DNA of 64,000 bases from Paenibacillus sp. FSL K6-1330 (GTDB lineage Bacteria; Bacillota; Bacilli; Paenibacillales; Paenibacillaceae), in contig NZ_CP150269.1 of the NCBI RefSeq assembly GCF_037976825.1, positions 1,903,501 through 1,967,500 of the forward strand. The letters run 5' to 3'. Of the stretch, positions 7,443-15,616 are shown in pieces. The notes beneath the pieces are model-generated. The model had not been told where the DNA came from, did not search any database, and saw nothing but the letters and a program-made list of their open reading frames with translations. A program made the position numbers and the translations under genes. Position 1 is the first letter of the stretch; each line of letters starts with the position of its first letter.

Positions 7443-8828
7443 TTAAACCCATCCCAATGCCCGGGCCACCTGAGTAACAAGGAAGGTAACGCCGATTGCG
7501 ATAGCCGTCGGGATGGCAAAGGACAGGAACGTCCACTTCGCGCTTTTGGTTTCCTTCCAGATGTTGACGAGCGTGGTTCCGCAAGGATAGTGGAGCAGTG
7601 AGAACAGCATCATGTTTAGCGCGGTCAGCCAGGTCCAGCCTTGATCCAGGAAGATTTGCTTAAGGGCAAACATATCGGTAACCTCGGTCAGGGAGCCCGT
7701 AGCCAAATATCCCATCAGCAGGATTGGCAGCACGATTTCATTTGCGGGCAGTCCGATGATGAAGGCCATCAGAATGAAGCCGTCGAGTCCGAGCGCGCGC
7801 GCAAACGGATCAAGGAATTCAACGAAATGAACCAGAATGCTGGAATCGCCAATATAGATGTTGGCAAGTACCCAGGTCAGCACGCCTGCAGGCGCCGCTA
7901 CGATAATGGCTCTGCGCAGGACATAGATGGTTTTATCCAGGGTTGACCGGAGAATCGTATTCAGAATCTTCGGTTTACGGTATGGCGGCAGCTCCAGGGT
8001 GTAGTGGGAAGGAATGCCTTTCAAGGCGGTTTTAGATAATCCCCATGATACCGCGAGCGTGACAACGACACCGATCAGCACCATGCCCATAACAACGGAA
8101 GCCGTCACGAGCGTCTGGGCTCCTCCCGAAAAACCTGCAGCCATGAACAAGGAGGCCAGCAGGATCAGGGTTGGCCAGCGGCCGTTGCAGGGCACGAAGT
8201 TGTTGGTCAGAATGGCGAGCATTCGCTCCCGCGGCGACTCGATAATCCGGGTCGACATAATGGCCGCCGCATTGCAGCCGAATCCCATCGCCATGGTAAG
8301 GGACTGCTTGCCGTGCGCCCCCGTTTTTTTGAACAGGCGGTCCAGGTTAAAGGCTACCCGAGGCAAATAGCCATAGTTCTCAAGCAGCGCAAAGGCCGGA
8401 AAGAAGATGGCCATTGGAGGCAGCATGACACTGACGACCCAGGATGTACCCCGGAACAATCCGAGTATCAGCACACCATAGAGCCAATCGGGAGCATGGA
8501 GAGCCTGAAAGGCCATCGTCAGGTATCCTTCGATCCAGCCAAAGAAACTTGCCAGCATGGAGGAAGGAACGTTAGCGCCTGCGATCGTTAAGTAAAAAAT
8601 AACGCCGAGCATGGCCAGCATGATCGGAAATCCCCACAGCTTGGAGGTGAAGATGCGGTCCAGACGCTCGGAACGGTACAGAAGCTCCCGGTTGGTCACG
8701 GTGACGGATTCACTGCACAGCTCGCGGGATTTTTTGAATAACTCGCCCACGATGTCTTCCCGAACATCCTCTACCTGCTCAGCAGGAATGATGGCTGTTA
8801 GAGCTTCCAAGCGCTTTAGCTGTTCCAA
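7443..8828 (-). CDS. feoB: FeoB membrane part (ferrous iron permease, nucleoside-recognition/gate domains)
   Basis: The 461-residue product corresponds to the C-terminal two thirds of FeoB. It has a short cytoplasmic lead, then several membrane segments with the gate motifs GTSWVVSVMLPPMAIFFP, AMGFGCNAAAIMSTRII and NNFVPCNGRWPTLILL, and a second gate repeat near LPANEIVLPILLMGYL. It begins at TTG 8828 with AAAGGGGGGA six bases upstream, inside the 3' end of the G-domain ORF (50-base overlap). Alternatively this is one gene broken by one extra G: with five instead of six G at 8836-8841 the two frames would join to a full FeoB of about 700 residues. It moves Fe2+ across the membrane together with the G domain. 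Confidence 0.88.
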   Translation of the reverse strand: MEQLKRLEALTAIIPAEQVEDVREDIVGELFKKSRELCSESVTVTNRELLYRSERLDRIFTSKLWGFPIMLAMLGVIFYLTIAGANVPSSMLASFFGWIEGYLTMAFQALHAPDWLYGVLILGLFRGTSWVVSVMLPPMAIFFPAFALLENYGYLPRVAFNLDRLFKKTGAHGKQSLTMAMGFGCNAAAIMSTRIIESPRERMLAILTNNFVPCNGRWPTLILLASLFMAAGFSGGAQTLVTASVVMGMVLIGVVVTLAVSWGLSKTALKGIPSHYTLELPPYRKPKILNTILRSTLDKTIYVLRRAIIVAAPAGVLTWVLANIYIGDSSILVHFVEFLDPFARALGLDGFILMAFIIGLPANEIVLPILLMGYLATGSLTEVTDMFALKQIFLDQGWTWLTALNMMLFSLLHYPCGTTLVNIWKETKSAKWTFLSFAIPTAIAIGVTFLVTQVARALGWV

Positions 8829-9525
8829 GTGAAATCCCCCCTTTATCCGAAGCTTTTAATCGGTCTTTCAGCGTCGCGATCAGCCTCCGGTCTCCATCGA
8901 GAAAACGGATGGCCAGCCATCTGGCTGGATATTCGTCGCCGAAAATGTCTCGTAATTCGGACTCCAGGCCGGAAATTTGCGCTTCCAGCTGTTCGTTATA
9001 TTTCATCCGGTACGGCGTAGTCGGAGTCTGCCCTGTGCACATTAGAAGCAGCTGCTCGGACAGGGTATCCAGCCCTTCGTTATTTCTGGCCGATATCGGA
9101 ATGACGGGAACGCCGAGCTGATCCGTAAGCTTGCGTGCGTTAATCTTGATTCCTTTTTTCTTCGCTTCATCCATCAGATTCAGGCAGACGATGACCCGGT
9201 CGGTCATTTCCAACACTTGAAGCGCAAGGTTAAGACTTCTTTCCAGCGCCGTAGAATCCAGAACCAGCAGGGTAACGTCCGGTTTCTCAAAAATAATATA
9301 ATCGCGCGCCACTTCTTCATCGGCCGAGTTGGAGAACAAGGAGTACGTTCCGGGCAGATCGATAAATTGGAAGCTGGTGTCTTTGTAATCGTAATTGCCG
9401 CTTGCGAGACTGACCGTTTTACCGGACCAGTTGCCGGTGTGCTGCTTTAGGCCGGTGAGGGCATTAAAAAGCGTGCTTTTGCCCGTGTTTGGGTTGCCAG
9501 CCAGTGCGACAGTAAAAGTTCTCAT
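8779..9525 (-). CDS. feoB: FeoB G-protein domain (separate ORF)
   Basis: The 248-residue product is the cytosolic GTPase part of FeoB: G1 GNPNTGKST at residues 10-18, switch II DLPGTYSLF, G4 NLMDE, then the helical GDI-like spacer and TPYRMKYNEQLEAQISGLE. The last 17 or so residues (ISLGTAKALGSSNSHHSC) look like out-of-frame translation of the downstream ORF, as expected if a single G was inserted in the run at 8836-8841. It starts at ATG 9525, overlapping the feoA stop by four bases. The split may be natural with translational coupling, a strain mutation, or a sequencing error. Confidence 0.9.
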   Translation of the reverse strand: MRTFTVALAGNPNTGKSTLFNALTGLKQHTGNWSGKTVSLASGNYDYKDTSFQFIDLPGTYSLFSNSADEEVARDYIIFEKPDVTLLVLDSTALERSLNLALQVLEMTDRVIVCLNLMDEAKKKGIKINARKLTDQLGVPVIPISARNNEGLDTLSEQLLLMCTGQTPTTPYRMKYNEQLEAQISGLESELRDIFGDEYPARWLAIRFLDGDRRLIATLKDRLKASDKGGISLGTAKALGSSNSHHSC

Positions 9526-9773
9526 GATGACATCACCTTACCCCAGATTAACTGACTTTCTTCTTTTCTTAATGCAATGACGGTACCTGCTACTCTATAA
9601 GAGGTGGGGTCACCGAGCGGGCTGGCTTTCAGCACTTCGATAACGGAACCCGGAACGAATCCGAGGTCCAGAAGCCGCCGTTTATGCTCCCCGCGGATAT
9701 CCACCTGTTCAATCAGAAACCGCTCGCCGAGCGCTGCCTGATGCAAATGCTGCCTATTCTTTGTCTCATCCAT
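9522..9773 (-). CDS. feoA: FeoA, small SH3-like partner of FeoB
   Basis: An 83-residue cytosolic protein with the FeoA fold: RFLIEQVDIRGEHKRRLLDL then GFVPGSVIEVLKASPLGDP and VAGTVIALRKEE. I start it at ATG 9773 because AGGGAGAGG lies 8 bases upstream; the frame stays open further upstream but without a ribosome site and beyond the promoter start region. The TGA overlaps the feoB ATG (ATGA), so the two are coupled. Confidence 0.93.
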   Translation of the reverse strand: MDETKNRQHLHQAALGERFLIEQVDIRGEHKRRLLDLGFVPGSVIEVLKASPLGDPTSYRVAGTVIALRKEESQLIWGKVMSS

Positions 9774-9840
9774 AAAGTTTAACCTCTCCCTACTAAATTG
9801 GGCCGAGCATATAATGTTTCCTCGAAGCAACTTTATGCCT

Positions 9841-9869
9841 ATAGTATGACTGAATGCGTGTGTTGTCAA
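9841..9869 (-). promoter_or_regulatory. Sigma-A promoter of feoAB
   Basis: On the minus strand a perfect -35 TTGACA is followed after 17 bases by TACTAT, pointing at feoA. AT-rich dyad-like sequence flanks it, so an iron-responsive operator (Fur or DtxR type) could overlap, but I cannot match a box with confidence. Confidence 0.8.
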
Positions 9870-9969
9870 CTGAATTCATCAGATATTTATTCGAGTTTCA
9901 TGCGGCGTTTGACGATGCAAGCACCATTTTATGCTTGAAGGGAGAACAAGATCCATGTAATATCTATAT

Positions 9970-11076
9970 ATGAGCAGTTATTCATATAATTGGAATGATA
10001 CCTATATGATGTGGGATGTAATCGTTATCGGCGCGGGGCAGGCAGGATTGGCAACCGGCTATTGGTTGCGGCAGGCAGGGATGAAGTTTCTGTTGTTGGA
10101 TCGGGGATCGGAGGCAGGCGATGCATGGAAGACGAGATATGATTCGCTGAAGTTGTTTACACCGAGAACTCACAGTGCATTGCATGGAATGAGGATAGGT
10201 GGGGATCCGGACGGGTTCCCGGACAAAGATGAAATGGCTTCCTATCTGAAATCCTATGCAGAACGGTTTAAGCTGCCCATCCAATTTGAGACGGATGTGA
10301 AGTGTGTCCATAAGGAAGAAGAAAGGTTTATAATCGAAACCCATGAGAGAGAATATCATGCGAAGTCGCTAATTATCGCTACCGGGCCGTTCCGGCAGCC
10401 TCGCATTCCGGCGTTTGCAGCATCGGTTCCAGCGGATATTGTCCAGTTGCACTCCTCCGATTACAGACGACCTTCCCAGCTTCAAGAGGGCGGCGTTCTT
10501 GTAGTTGGCGGCGGGAACAGCGGGGCGCAGATAGCGGTCGAACTGTCTGGAGGTCGGGAAACGTATTTGGCTCTTGGACAGCAGCCGCGGTATTTACCCA
10601 TGACCGTTGGGGGCAAGGGGATGTTCTGGTGGTTGGACAAACTCGGCATTTTATCAGCCAGCGGTTCCTCCTGGGTGGGACGTAAGCTGAAGCGTCGGGG
10701 AGACCCGATTTTTGGATATGAATTGAAACAAGCGGTCAAGTGCGGTAAAGTGGTGTTGAAAAAGAGAGCCGTTGATGCCGGCGCTTCCGGCATGCGATTC
10801 GAGGATGGAACGGAGCTTAAGGTTCGGAATATCATCTGGGCAACCGGCTTTGTTTCCAGCTATGATTGGCTTCATGTGGATCAAGCGCTGAATCATAAGA
10901 AGGCTGTTATTCATACACGCGGCATCAGTCCGGTGAAGGGGCTCTATTATGTAGGTTTGCCTTGGCAGACGCACCGGGGCTCCGCACTCTTGGCAGGAGT
11001 TTCACGGGATGCCCGCGAAATCGTTCAAGCCATTATGGAGAAGAGGGGATTAGTTTATGGAAAAAGAGCACCATGA
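9970..11076 (+). CDS. CzcO-like flavin-dependent monooxygenase / NAD(P) oxidoreductase
   Basis: The 368-residue product has an FAD Rossmann motif near the N-terminus (VIVIGAGQAGLATGYWL) and a second dinucleotide motif near residue 175 (VLVVGGGNSGAQIAVEL). An ATG-type motif, NIIWATGFVSSYDWL, lies near residue 290. This is the layout of flavin-containing monooxygenase relatives, including CzcO (formerly TrkA) of B. subtilis, encoded with the zinc exporter CzcD. The following gene is a zinc-type ArsR repressor overlapping by 20 bases, which supports a metal-linked role (inference). The start is uncertain: ATG 9970 and the ATG pair at 10006/10009 lack a good ribosome site; the latter gives the more typical N-terminus. 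Confidence 0.85.
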   Translation: MSSYSYNWNDTYMMWDVIVIGAGQAGLATGYWLRQAGMKFLLLDRGSEAGDAWKTRYDSLKLFTPRTHSALHGMRIGGDPDGFPDKDEMASYLKSYAERFKLPIQFETDVKCVHKEEERFIIETHEREYHAKSLIIATGPFRQPRIPAFAASVPADIVQLHSSDYRRPSQLQEGGVLVVGGGNSGAQIAVELSGGRETYLALGQQPRYLPMTVGGKGMFWWLDKLGILSASGSSWVGRKLKRRGDPIFGYELKQAVKCGKVVLKKRAVDAGASGMRFEDGTELKVRNIIWATGFVSSYDWLHVDQALNHKKAVIHTRGISPVKGLYYVGLPWQTHRGSALLAGVSRDAREIVQAIMEKRGLVYGKRAP

Positions 11077-11362
11077 GCTGCTGCACGAAGACCAGGCCAT
11101 GGAAGCGTCACGACTGCTGAAGGCCATTTCGGATCCGACGCGGATTCGCATTCTTCATTTGCTCTCGCAAGAAGAATGCCCGGTCGGCCATATTGCCGAG
11201 GTGCTTGGCATGAGTCAGTCGGCGGTATCCCACCAGCTTGGCTATCTGCGCAGTTTAAGACTGGTCAAATTCCGCAGGGACGGGAATACATATTTTTATA
11301 CGTATGAAGATGAGCATGTCATCGGGATCTTGCGGCAAGTGCTGGATCATATCGCTCATTAA
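11057..11362 (+). CDS. ArsR/SmtB-family metal-sensing repressor, CzrA-like
   Basis: A 101-residue winged-helix protein: LLKAISDPTRIRILHLLSQE, then recognition helix VLGMSQSAVSHQLGYLRSL, then beta wing RRDGNTYFYTYED. The C-terminal helix carries D-x-H-x10-H-x2-H (DEHVIGILRQVLDHIAH), the alpha-5 zinc/cobalt site of SmtB and CzrA. The ANVPQ-type arsenic cysteines are absent (the single Cys is in EECPVGHI), so it should sense Zn2+ or Co2+. ATG 11057 has AGAGGGG upstream and overlaps the flavoprotein gene. It probably represses metal efflux genes. Confidence 0.92.
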   Translation: MEKEHHELLHEDQAMEASRLLKAISDPTRIRILHLLSQEECPVGHIAEVLGMSQSAVSHQLGYLRSLRLVKFRRDGNTYFYTYEDEHVIGILRQVLDHIAH

Positions 11363-11383
11363 GTATGCCTGTCCTTTTCATGC

Positions 11384-11412
11384 TTGACATTCTGAACGTC
11401 CGGCTGTAATGT
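11384..11412 (+). promoter_or_regulatory. Sigma-A promoter of proS
   Basis: TTGACA (11384-11389) and TAATGT (11407-11412) have an exact 17-base spacer and sit just upstream of the T-box leader. The predicted start is near 11419. Confidence 0.75.
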
Positions 11413-11418
11413 ATTGGA

Positions 11419-11684
11419 AAATGAATTTCCCGTGAATAACGATCATCAAGGACATGAGGATGCATGATTCGGCGAGACAGAAAAGAAGCCCCCGGCTGAA
11501 AGGCTTCCACCGCTTGGCTGCGTCCTTCCTACCTTGTAGTTGCCCGCTGTCAACAAGCGGAGCCGGTTCGGCCCGTTACCGCCTTATGAAGCATCTTGCA
11601 AGGAGCGCCTTTTGCGTCCCGCAAGATGGAATCAGGGTGGTACCACGAGCACATTCGTCCCTAGGAGCGAATGTGCTCTTTTTT
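11419..11684 (+). promoter_or_regulatory. T-box riboswitch leader of proS
   Basis: The leader contains the T-box core CAGGGTGGTACCACGAG (11633-11649), whose UGGU can pair with the ACCA end of uncharged tRNA. A terminator follows, with stem GAGCACATTCG/CGAATGTGCTC and TTTTTT (11647-11684). Further 5', AAGGAC (11449) pairs with GTCCTT (11522) as the probable base of Stem I. A CCG triplet in CCACCGCTT on its 3' side is a candidate proline specifier, but I cannot fix it. Low charged tRNA-Pro should allow read-through into proS. Confidence 0.9.
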
Positions 11685-11731
11685 GCGCTCAGGCAGGTTC
11701 ATTCATGGAGATAAGAAGGAGTATGAGGAAG

Positions 11732-13456
11732 ATGCGGCAAAGCCAATTATTGATGACAACGATGCGTGATGTGCCTTCCGAGGCGGAGGCACTGAGCCAT
11801 CAATGGATGCTCCGTGGCGGCTATATCCGTCAAGCGGCGGCAGGAATCTATTCGTATCTGCCGCTGGGCTGGCGGGTCTTGCGGAAGATCGAAGCGATTA
11901 TTCGGAAGGAAATGGATGCCTCTGGCGGGCAGGAGATGCTCATGCCCGCTGTCCAGCCCGCCGAGCTGTGGAAGGAATCGGGCAGGTACGATATTTACGG
12001 ATCGGAACTCATCAGGCTGCATGACCGCCATGACCGGGAGTTCGTGCTTGGGCCAACCCATGAAGAAGTGATTACGTCTATCGTTCGCCAAGAGATTTCT
12101 TCCTACCGGAAGCTGCCGGTCAACCTGTACCAAATTCAGAGCAAATACCGGGATGAGCGGCGTCCGCGTTTCGGCCTGCTGCGGGGTCGCGAATTCCTGA
12201 TGAAGGATGCGTATTCTTTCGACCGGGACTGGGAGGGCCTGGATGTGTCCTACCGGAACATGTATGAAACGTATGAGCGAATCTTTAGGCGCTGCGGTCT
12301 GACGTTCCGGGCGGTGGAAGCTGATGCAGGTGCCATTGGTGGGCAAGGGGAAACCCATGAGTTTATGGCGTTGGCGGATATAGGCGAGGATACCGTTGTT
12401 TCGTGTTGCGATTGCAGTTATGCAGCAAATCTGGAGCGTGCGGAGTCTATGGTTCCGGCTGAGCAGGCTGATAGGAAGTCCGCGGCCGCTGACGGTCATT
12501 CTGCCATAGAGCAGATATTGACGCCAAATGTGAAGAGTATTCAGGAATTGACTAACTTCCTCCAAATCGGCTCGGAGCAATTGATCAAGACACTGATTTA
12601 CCAAGTGGACGGAGAACGAGTCGCGGTCCTTGTCCGGGGAGACCGTGAAGCAAACGAGGCAAAAGTGAAGTCTTACCTAGAAGCAGAACTCGCGGAATTA
12701 GCGAGTGCCGAAGAGGTGATGCAGGCGACGGGAGCCCCAGTCGGGTTTGCGGGACCGGTAGGCCTTTCCCTAAAAGTATTGGTCGATTACGAAGTAGCAG
12801 CGATGGCAGAGGGGATTACCGGTGGCAACCAAGGGGATCTCCATTTAAAGGGGGTCCGCCCAGGACGTGATTTTTCGCTGGAGTATACCGGCGACTTTCG
12901 GAATGTAATCGAAGGAGAACCTTGCCCGCGCTGCGGAGCGCCGCTCGAATTTCAACGCGGGATTGAGCTTGGACATGTGTTCAAGCTGGGTACGAAATAC
13001 AGTGACGCCATGAACGGTATGTATCTGGATTCCGACGGGCGGGAGAAACCGCTGATCATGGGCTGCTACGGTATTGGCGTCTCCCGCGTCATGGCCGCCA
13101 TCGCCGAGCAGCGTATCTCGGATGAGCGATTGGTCTGGCCGATGTCCGTCGCTCCGTTCAAGGTGCACATTATCCCGATTGCGGTTAAGGATGAGGCCCA
13201 AATGAAACTGGCTGAACATATCTACAGCGAGCTGAACAAGGCTGGTCTGGAGCCGCTGTTGGATGACCGGGACGAACGGGCCGGCGTCAAGTTCAAGGAT
13301 GCCGACCTTGCCGGCGCTCCGCTGCGTCTGATCGTTGGCCGCGGTGCAGCTAACGGAGAGGTCGAATGGATGGGCGAGGACGGAATCAAGATCCACCTGC
13401 CTGTCGAGGAAGCCATCCAGCGCTCACGCGAGGAGGTAGCCCGCCAGCTGAAGTGA
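11732..13456 (+). CDS. proS: Prolyl-tRNA synthetase
   Basis: A 574-residue class II synthetase that charges tRNA-Pro. The N-terminus MRQSQLLMTTMRDVPSEAEA matches the family start. Motif 2 is near KYRDERRPRFGLLRGREFLM. The middle region (about 230-390) is the YbaK-type editing insertion typical of bacterial ProS. Motif 3 is MGCYGIGVSRVMAAIAEQ, followed by an anticodon-binding domain (FKVHIIPIAVKDEAQM). ATG 11732 gives the canonical start with AAGGAG ten bases upstream; the nearby ATG 11723 is too close to it. It is controlled by the T-box upstream. Confidence 0.97.
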   Translation: MRQSQLLMTTMRDVPSEAEALSHQWMLRGGYIRQAAAGIYSYLPLGWRVLRKIEAIIRKEMDASGGQEMLMPAVQPAELWKESGRYDIYGSELIRLHDRHDREFVLGPTHEEVITSIVRQEISSYRKLPVNLYQIQSKYRDERRPRFGLLRGREFLMKDAYSFDRDWEGLDVSYRNMYETYERIFRRCGLTFRAVEADAGAIGGQGETHEFMALADIGEDTVVSCCDCSYAANLERAESMVPAEQADRKSAAADGHSAIEQILTPNVKSIQELTNFLQIGSEQLIKTLIYQVDGERVAVLVRGDREANEAKVKSYLEAELAELASAEEVMQATGAPVGFAGPVGLSLKVLVDYEVAAMAEGITGGNQGDLHLKGVRPGRDFSLEYTGDFRNVIEGEPCPRCGAPLEFQRGIELGHVFKLGTKYSDAMNGMYLDSDGREKPLIMGCYGIGVSRVMAAIAEQRISDERLVWPMSVAPFKVHIIPIAVKDEAQMKLAEHIYSELNKAGLEPLLDDRDERAGVKFKDADLAGAPLRLIVGRGAANGEVEWMGEDGIKIHLPVEEAIQRSREEVARQLK

Positions 13457-13532
13457 ATACTATGGAGCCTCTCAATATGAGTTGGGTATTCATTAAGCTG
13501 GAGATGAGTAGAAGGAATGAAATTGGAGGATC

Positions 13533-13631
13533 ATGAAGTTGCAGAACGTGCAATTCACCGAGAGGGACTTTATGGATCGAAAAGAGAGCGCAAACGTCTT
13601 GCAAGTTCCTAAGAAAGACATACAGGATTGA
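13533..13631 (+). CDS. Possible 32-residue small protein
   Basis: TTGGAGGATC immediately precedes ATG 13533, and a 32-codon frame follows (starts MKLQNVQFTERDFMDRKE), ending in TGA 70 bases before the terminator. The ribosome site is strong but only about 3 bases from the ATG. No family is recognised. It could be a genuine small protein in the proS 3' region or chance. Confidence 0.2.
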   Translation: MKLQNVQFTERDFMDRKESANVLQVPKKDIQD

Positions 13632-13700
13632 AAAATGAAGCGTACGCAGCTAGCTTGTAAGTCCCCAAGAGGACTTTGACCTACCATTTCGTCAATGGAG

Positions 13701-13743
13701 AAGGCATCCCCAAGGCTGTATGACTTTTGGGGGATGCTTTTTT
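13701..13743 (+). terminator. Terminator downstream of proS
   Basis: AAGGCATCCCCAAG pairs with CTTTTGGGGGATGCTT (13701-13714 with 13724-13739), followed by TTTTTTG. It ends the proS transcript about 250 bases after the stop. Confidence 0.8.
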
Positions 13744-13822
13744 GTTTATGAAGATTGGTCATTTGCTAATAAGCCATGAGGAGCTTATTTAATGGTTAGC
13801 TTGATTATGAACGAGCACGAAG

Positions 13823-13957
13823 CAGCGGAGCGGACGAATCGATTCCGGAAAAGCGGCAGCGGTCGCCTTTGCCCTCGGATTTTTACAATAGATTAAAACA
13901 GTAAGAAAAATCCGAGAGCAACAGCGATTGGAGGAACGATACGTACGTGAAGCGTCC
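13823..13957. repeat. Interspersed hairpin element, copy 1
   Basis: The left arm AGCGGAGCGGACGAATCGAT begins at 13825. A right arm containing CAACAGCGATTGGAGGAACG and ATACGTACGTGAAGCGTC follows. Both recur at 40544-40715 almost base for base. The arms are imperfect inverted partners (CGAATCGATTCC with GGAACGATACG; TCGCCTTTGC with GCAACAGCGA). The tip is its own stem (CTCGGATTTTTAC with GTAAGAAAAATCCGAG) and is unrelated to the tip of copy 2. No protein is encoded. It occupies most of the 390-base gap before the MBL gene. Confidence 0.75.
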
Positions 13958-14149
13958 TTTATTGGAACATACTAGCTGCTCACTTCAATCTTTAAATCCT
14001 TGCACTAACATTGCACTACTGTGATGAAACCGACACTTCGGCAAATCCAGGAAACAAACCATCCCAGCCTGCTATACTTATCCTGGTTACAAGCTTATGA
14101 TGAAAGAGTCGAATTTGAAGTCATAATGCGGATGGAGGTTGCATCTACA

Positions 14150-15160
14150 ATGAATCAGGAAGAGAAGGGATCAAGCCCGGACATTCATTATATAGAAGAA
14201 CATCAGCTCAATCAGGTGAAGATTACATTGTCCAATCCCTTAAGATGGGTGAACAGCTATGTGCTGCGCGGAGATGACGGTATGACCGTCATCGATCCGG
14301 GGCCGCGTACGGCTGCTTCGGAGCAGGAATGGCTTGCGGCGATGGAGCAGCTCGGGTTCGGATTTAGCGACATCAACTCGATCGTGCTGACCCATCATCA
14401 CCCGGACCACTACGGGCTTGCTGGGTGGTTTCAGGAGCGGTCGGGCGCGAAGGTGTGGATGTCAGAGCGGGCGCATCGGGAAGCGATGCTCATGTGGGGA
14501 ACAGATTCCACGATGGATCACGAGCTCCCGGCGTTCTTCCGGCAGCATGGCATGCCGGAAACCAAGCTTTCCCTGCTGCCGGAGCATCTGAACGGCTTCT
14601 TCCCCCAAGTCACGCCGCAGCCTGACATATCGTTTATCGGCGAGGACCTGCCGTTTCGGATGGGCAACCGGATATGGGTACCGGTGCAAACGGCCGGCCA
14701 TGCTCCGGGGCATCTGTCGTTCTTCCATGCGGAGAGCGGCGTTCTGTTATGCGGCGATGCCGTGCTGCCGCAAATCTCGCCCAACGTGAGCCTGCTGCCC
14801 GGCAGCGACGCCGAGCCGCTGGCGCTTTTCCTTGCAGGGCTCCGCCGCCTGCACGAACTGCATGTCCGGACGGCGTACCCCGGACACCGCCACCCGTTCA
14901 CGCATTTCCGTGAACGGATCGATGCGCTCCTCCTCCATCACGAGGAGCGCCTGGTTACCATCGCCGGCATGCTGAGCGCTGCCGGACGGCTAACGGCCTT
15001 CGAGGTCTGCACCGCCCTCTTCGGCGAGAAGCTCGGCATCCACCAGCTGCGCTTCGCCATGTGCGAAGCGCTGGCCCATCTCGCCGAGCTGACCCGCCGC
15101 GGGGAAGCCGAGATGATCGAAACCGGGGACGGAATGCGCTATTATTCTGTACGGAAATAG
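14150..15160 (+). CDS. MBL-fold metallo-hydrolase (YqjP-like)
   Basis: The 336-residue product has a metallo-beta-lactamase domain with the metal motif THHHPDHYG, a GHAPGHLSFFH histidine, the aspartate in LLCGDAVLPQ and a late histidine in TAYPGHRHPF. A C-terminal winged-helix-like extension of about 90 residues follows (HHEERLVTIAGML...). This is the layout of YqjP-type hydrolases, whose substrate is unknown to me. I use ATG 14150, preceded by GATGGAGG eleven bases away; the frame is open back to 14021, but that stretch lacks a ribosome site and family similarity. GC content rises strongly over 14.7-15.1 kb. A terminator follows. Confidence 0.88.
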   Translation: MNQEEKGSSPDIHYIEEHQLNQVKITLSNPLRWVNSYVLRGDDGMTVIDPGPRTAASEQEWLAAMEQLGFGFSDINSIVLTHHHPDHYGLAGWFQERSGAKVWMSERAHREAMLMWGTDSTMDHELPAFFRQHGMPETKLSLLPEHLNGFFPQVTPQPDISFIGEDLPFRMGNRIWVPVQTAGHAPGHLSFFHAESGVLLCGDAVLPQISPNVSLLPGSDAEPLALFLAGLRRLHELHVRTAYPGHRHPFTHFRERIDALLLHHEERLVTIAGMLSAAGRLTAFEVCTALFGEKLGIHQLRFAMCEALAHLAELTRRGEAEMIETGDGMRYYSVRK

Positions 15161-15190
15161 CCGCATTTCTGATATAATCAAGACATGAAT

Positions 15191-15245
15191 AAAACCGTCT
15201 GCTTGTACGTTGACTTCCATCATGCGTAGAAAGGGCGGTTTTTTG
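15191..15245 (+). terminator. Terminator after the MBL hydrolase
   Basis: AAAACCGTC (15191-15199) pairs with GGCGGTTTT (15234-15242, one G-U) across a long loop and runs into TTTTTTG. It lies 30 bases beyond the stop. Confidence 0.65.
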
Positions 15246-15616
15246 TTTAATAGATTTAGAAGGTTACAATGTGGAGCATCCGTTGTCTGATACTGACCAG
15301 ATCGTTACCCGCATAAATGCCGCAATCAGGATGCTTGGAAAGCGGCACCACGGCACTTTTTCTCTAGAGAAGAGAAGGCGCGTTCATTCCTAAGAAGGGG
15401 CTTTCTCCTGATTAGAGTCAGAGTTTCTCTCTACCCCGCATATAGTTGATATACCTTGCTGTTTAAGCAAGGCATCCCCTTAAGCGTTTTTTTCTTAATT
15501 ACTCATCACCATGATCCACTCCACCATATTCGTATCGAAGCGTTCCCTTGGTTTAATCCGCAATTTTCATGTTCTAGGATTCGTATCTTATAAAGCCCCT
15601 TAAAGGAGAATCTGCC
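15246..15616 (+). other. Intergenic region ahead of the glycogen operon
   Basis: No gene is seen. The region contains a hairpin CCTTGC-TGTTTAA-GCAAGG (15454-15472), a few bases of T-rich sequence after it (TTTTTTTCTTAATT near 15487-15500), and pyrimidine-rich stretches. The hairpin plus T run could be a terminator or attenuator for glgC. I cannot identify a convincing promoter. Confidence 0.4.

Noticed and set aside
11540..11731. N-terminal extension of proS
   Set aside because: This frame reads through the T-box core and terminator; homologous ProS proteins begin MRQS, as at 11732.
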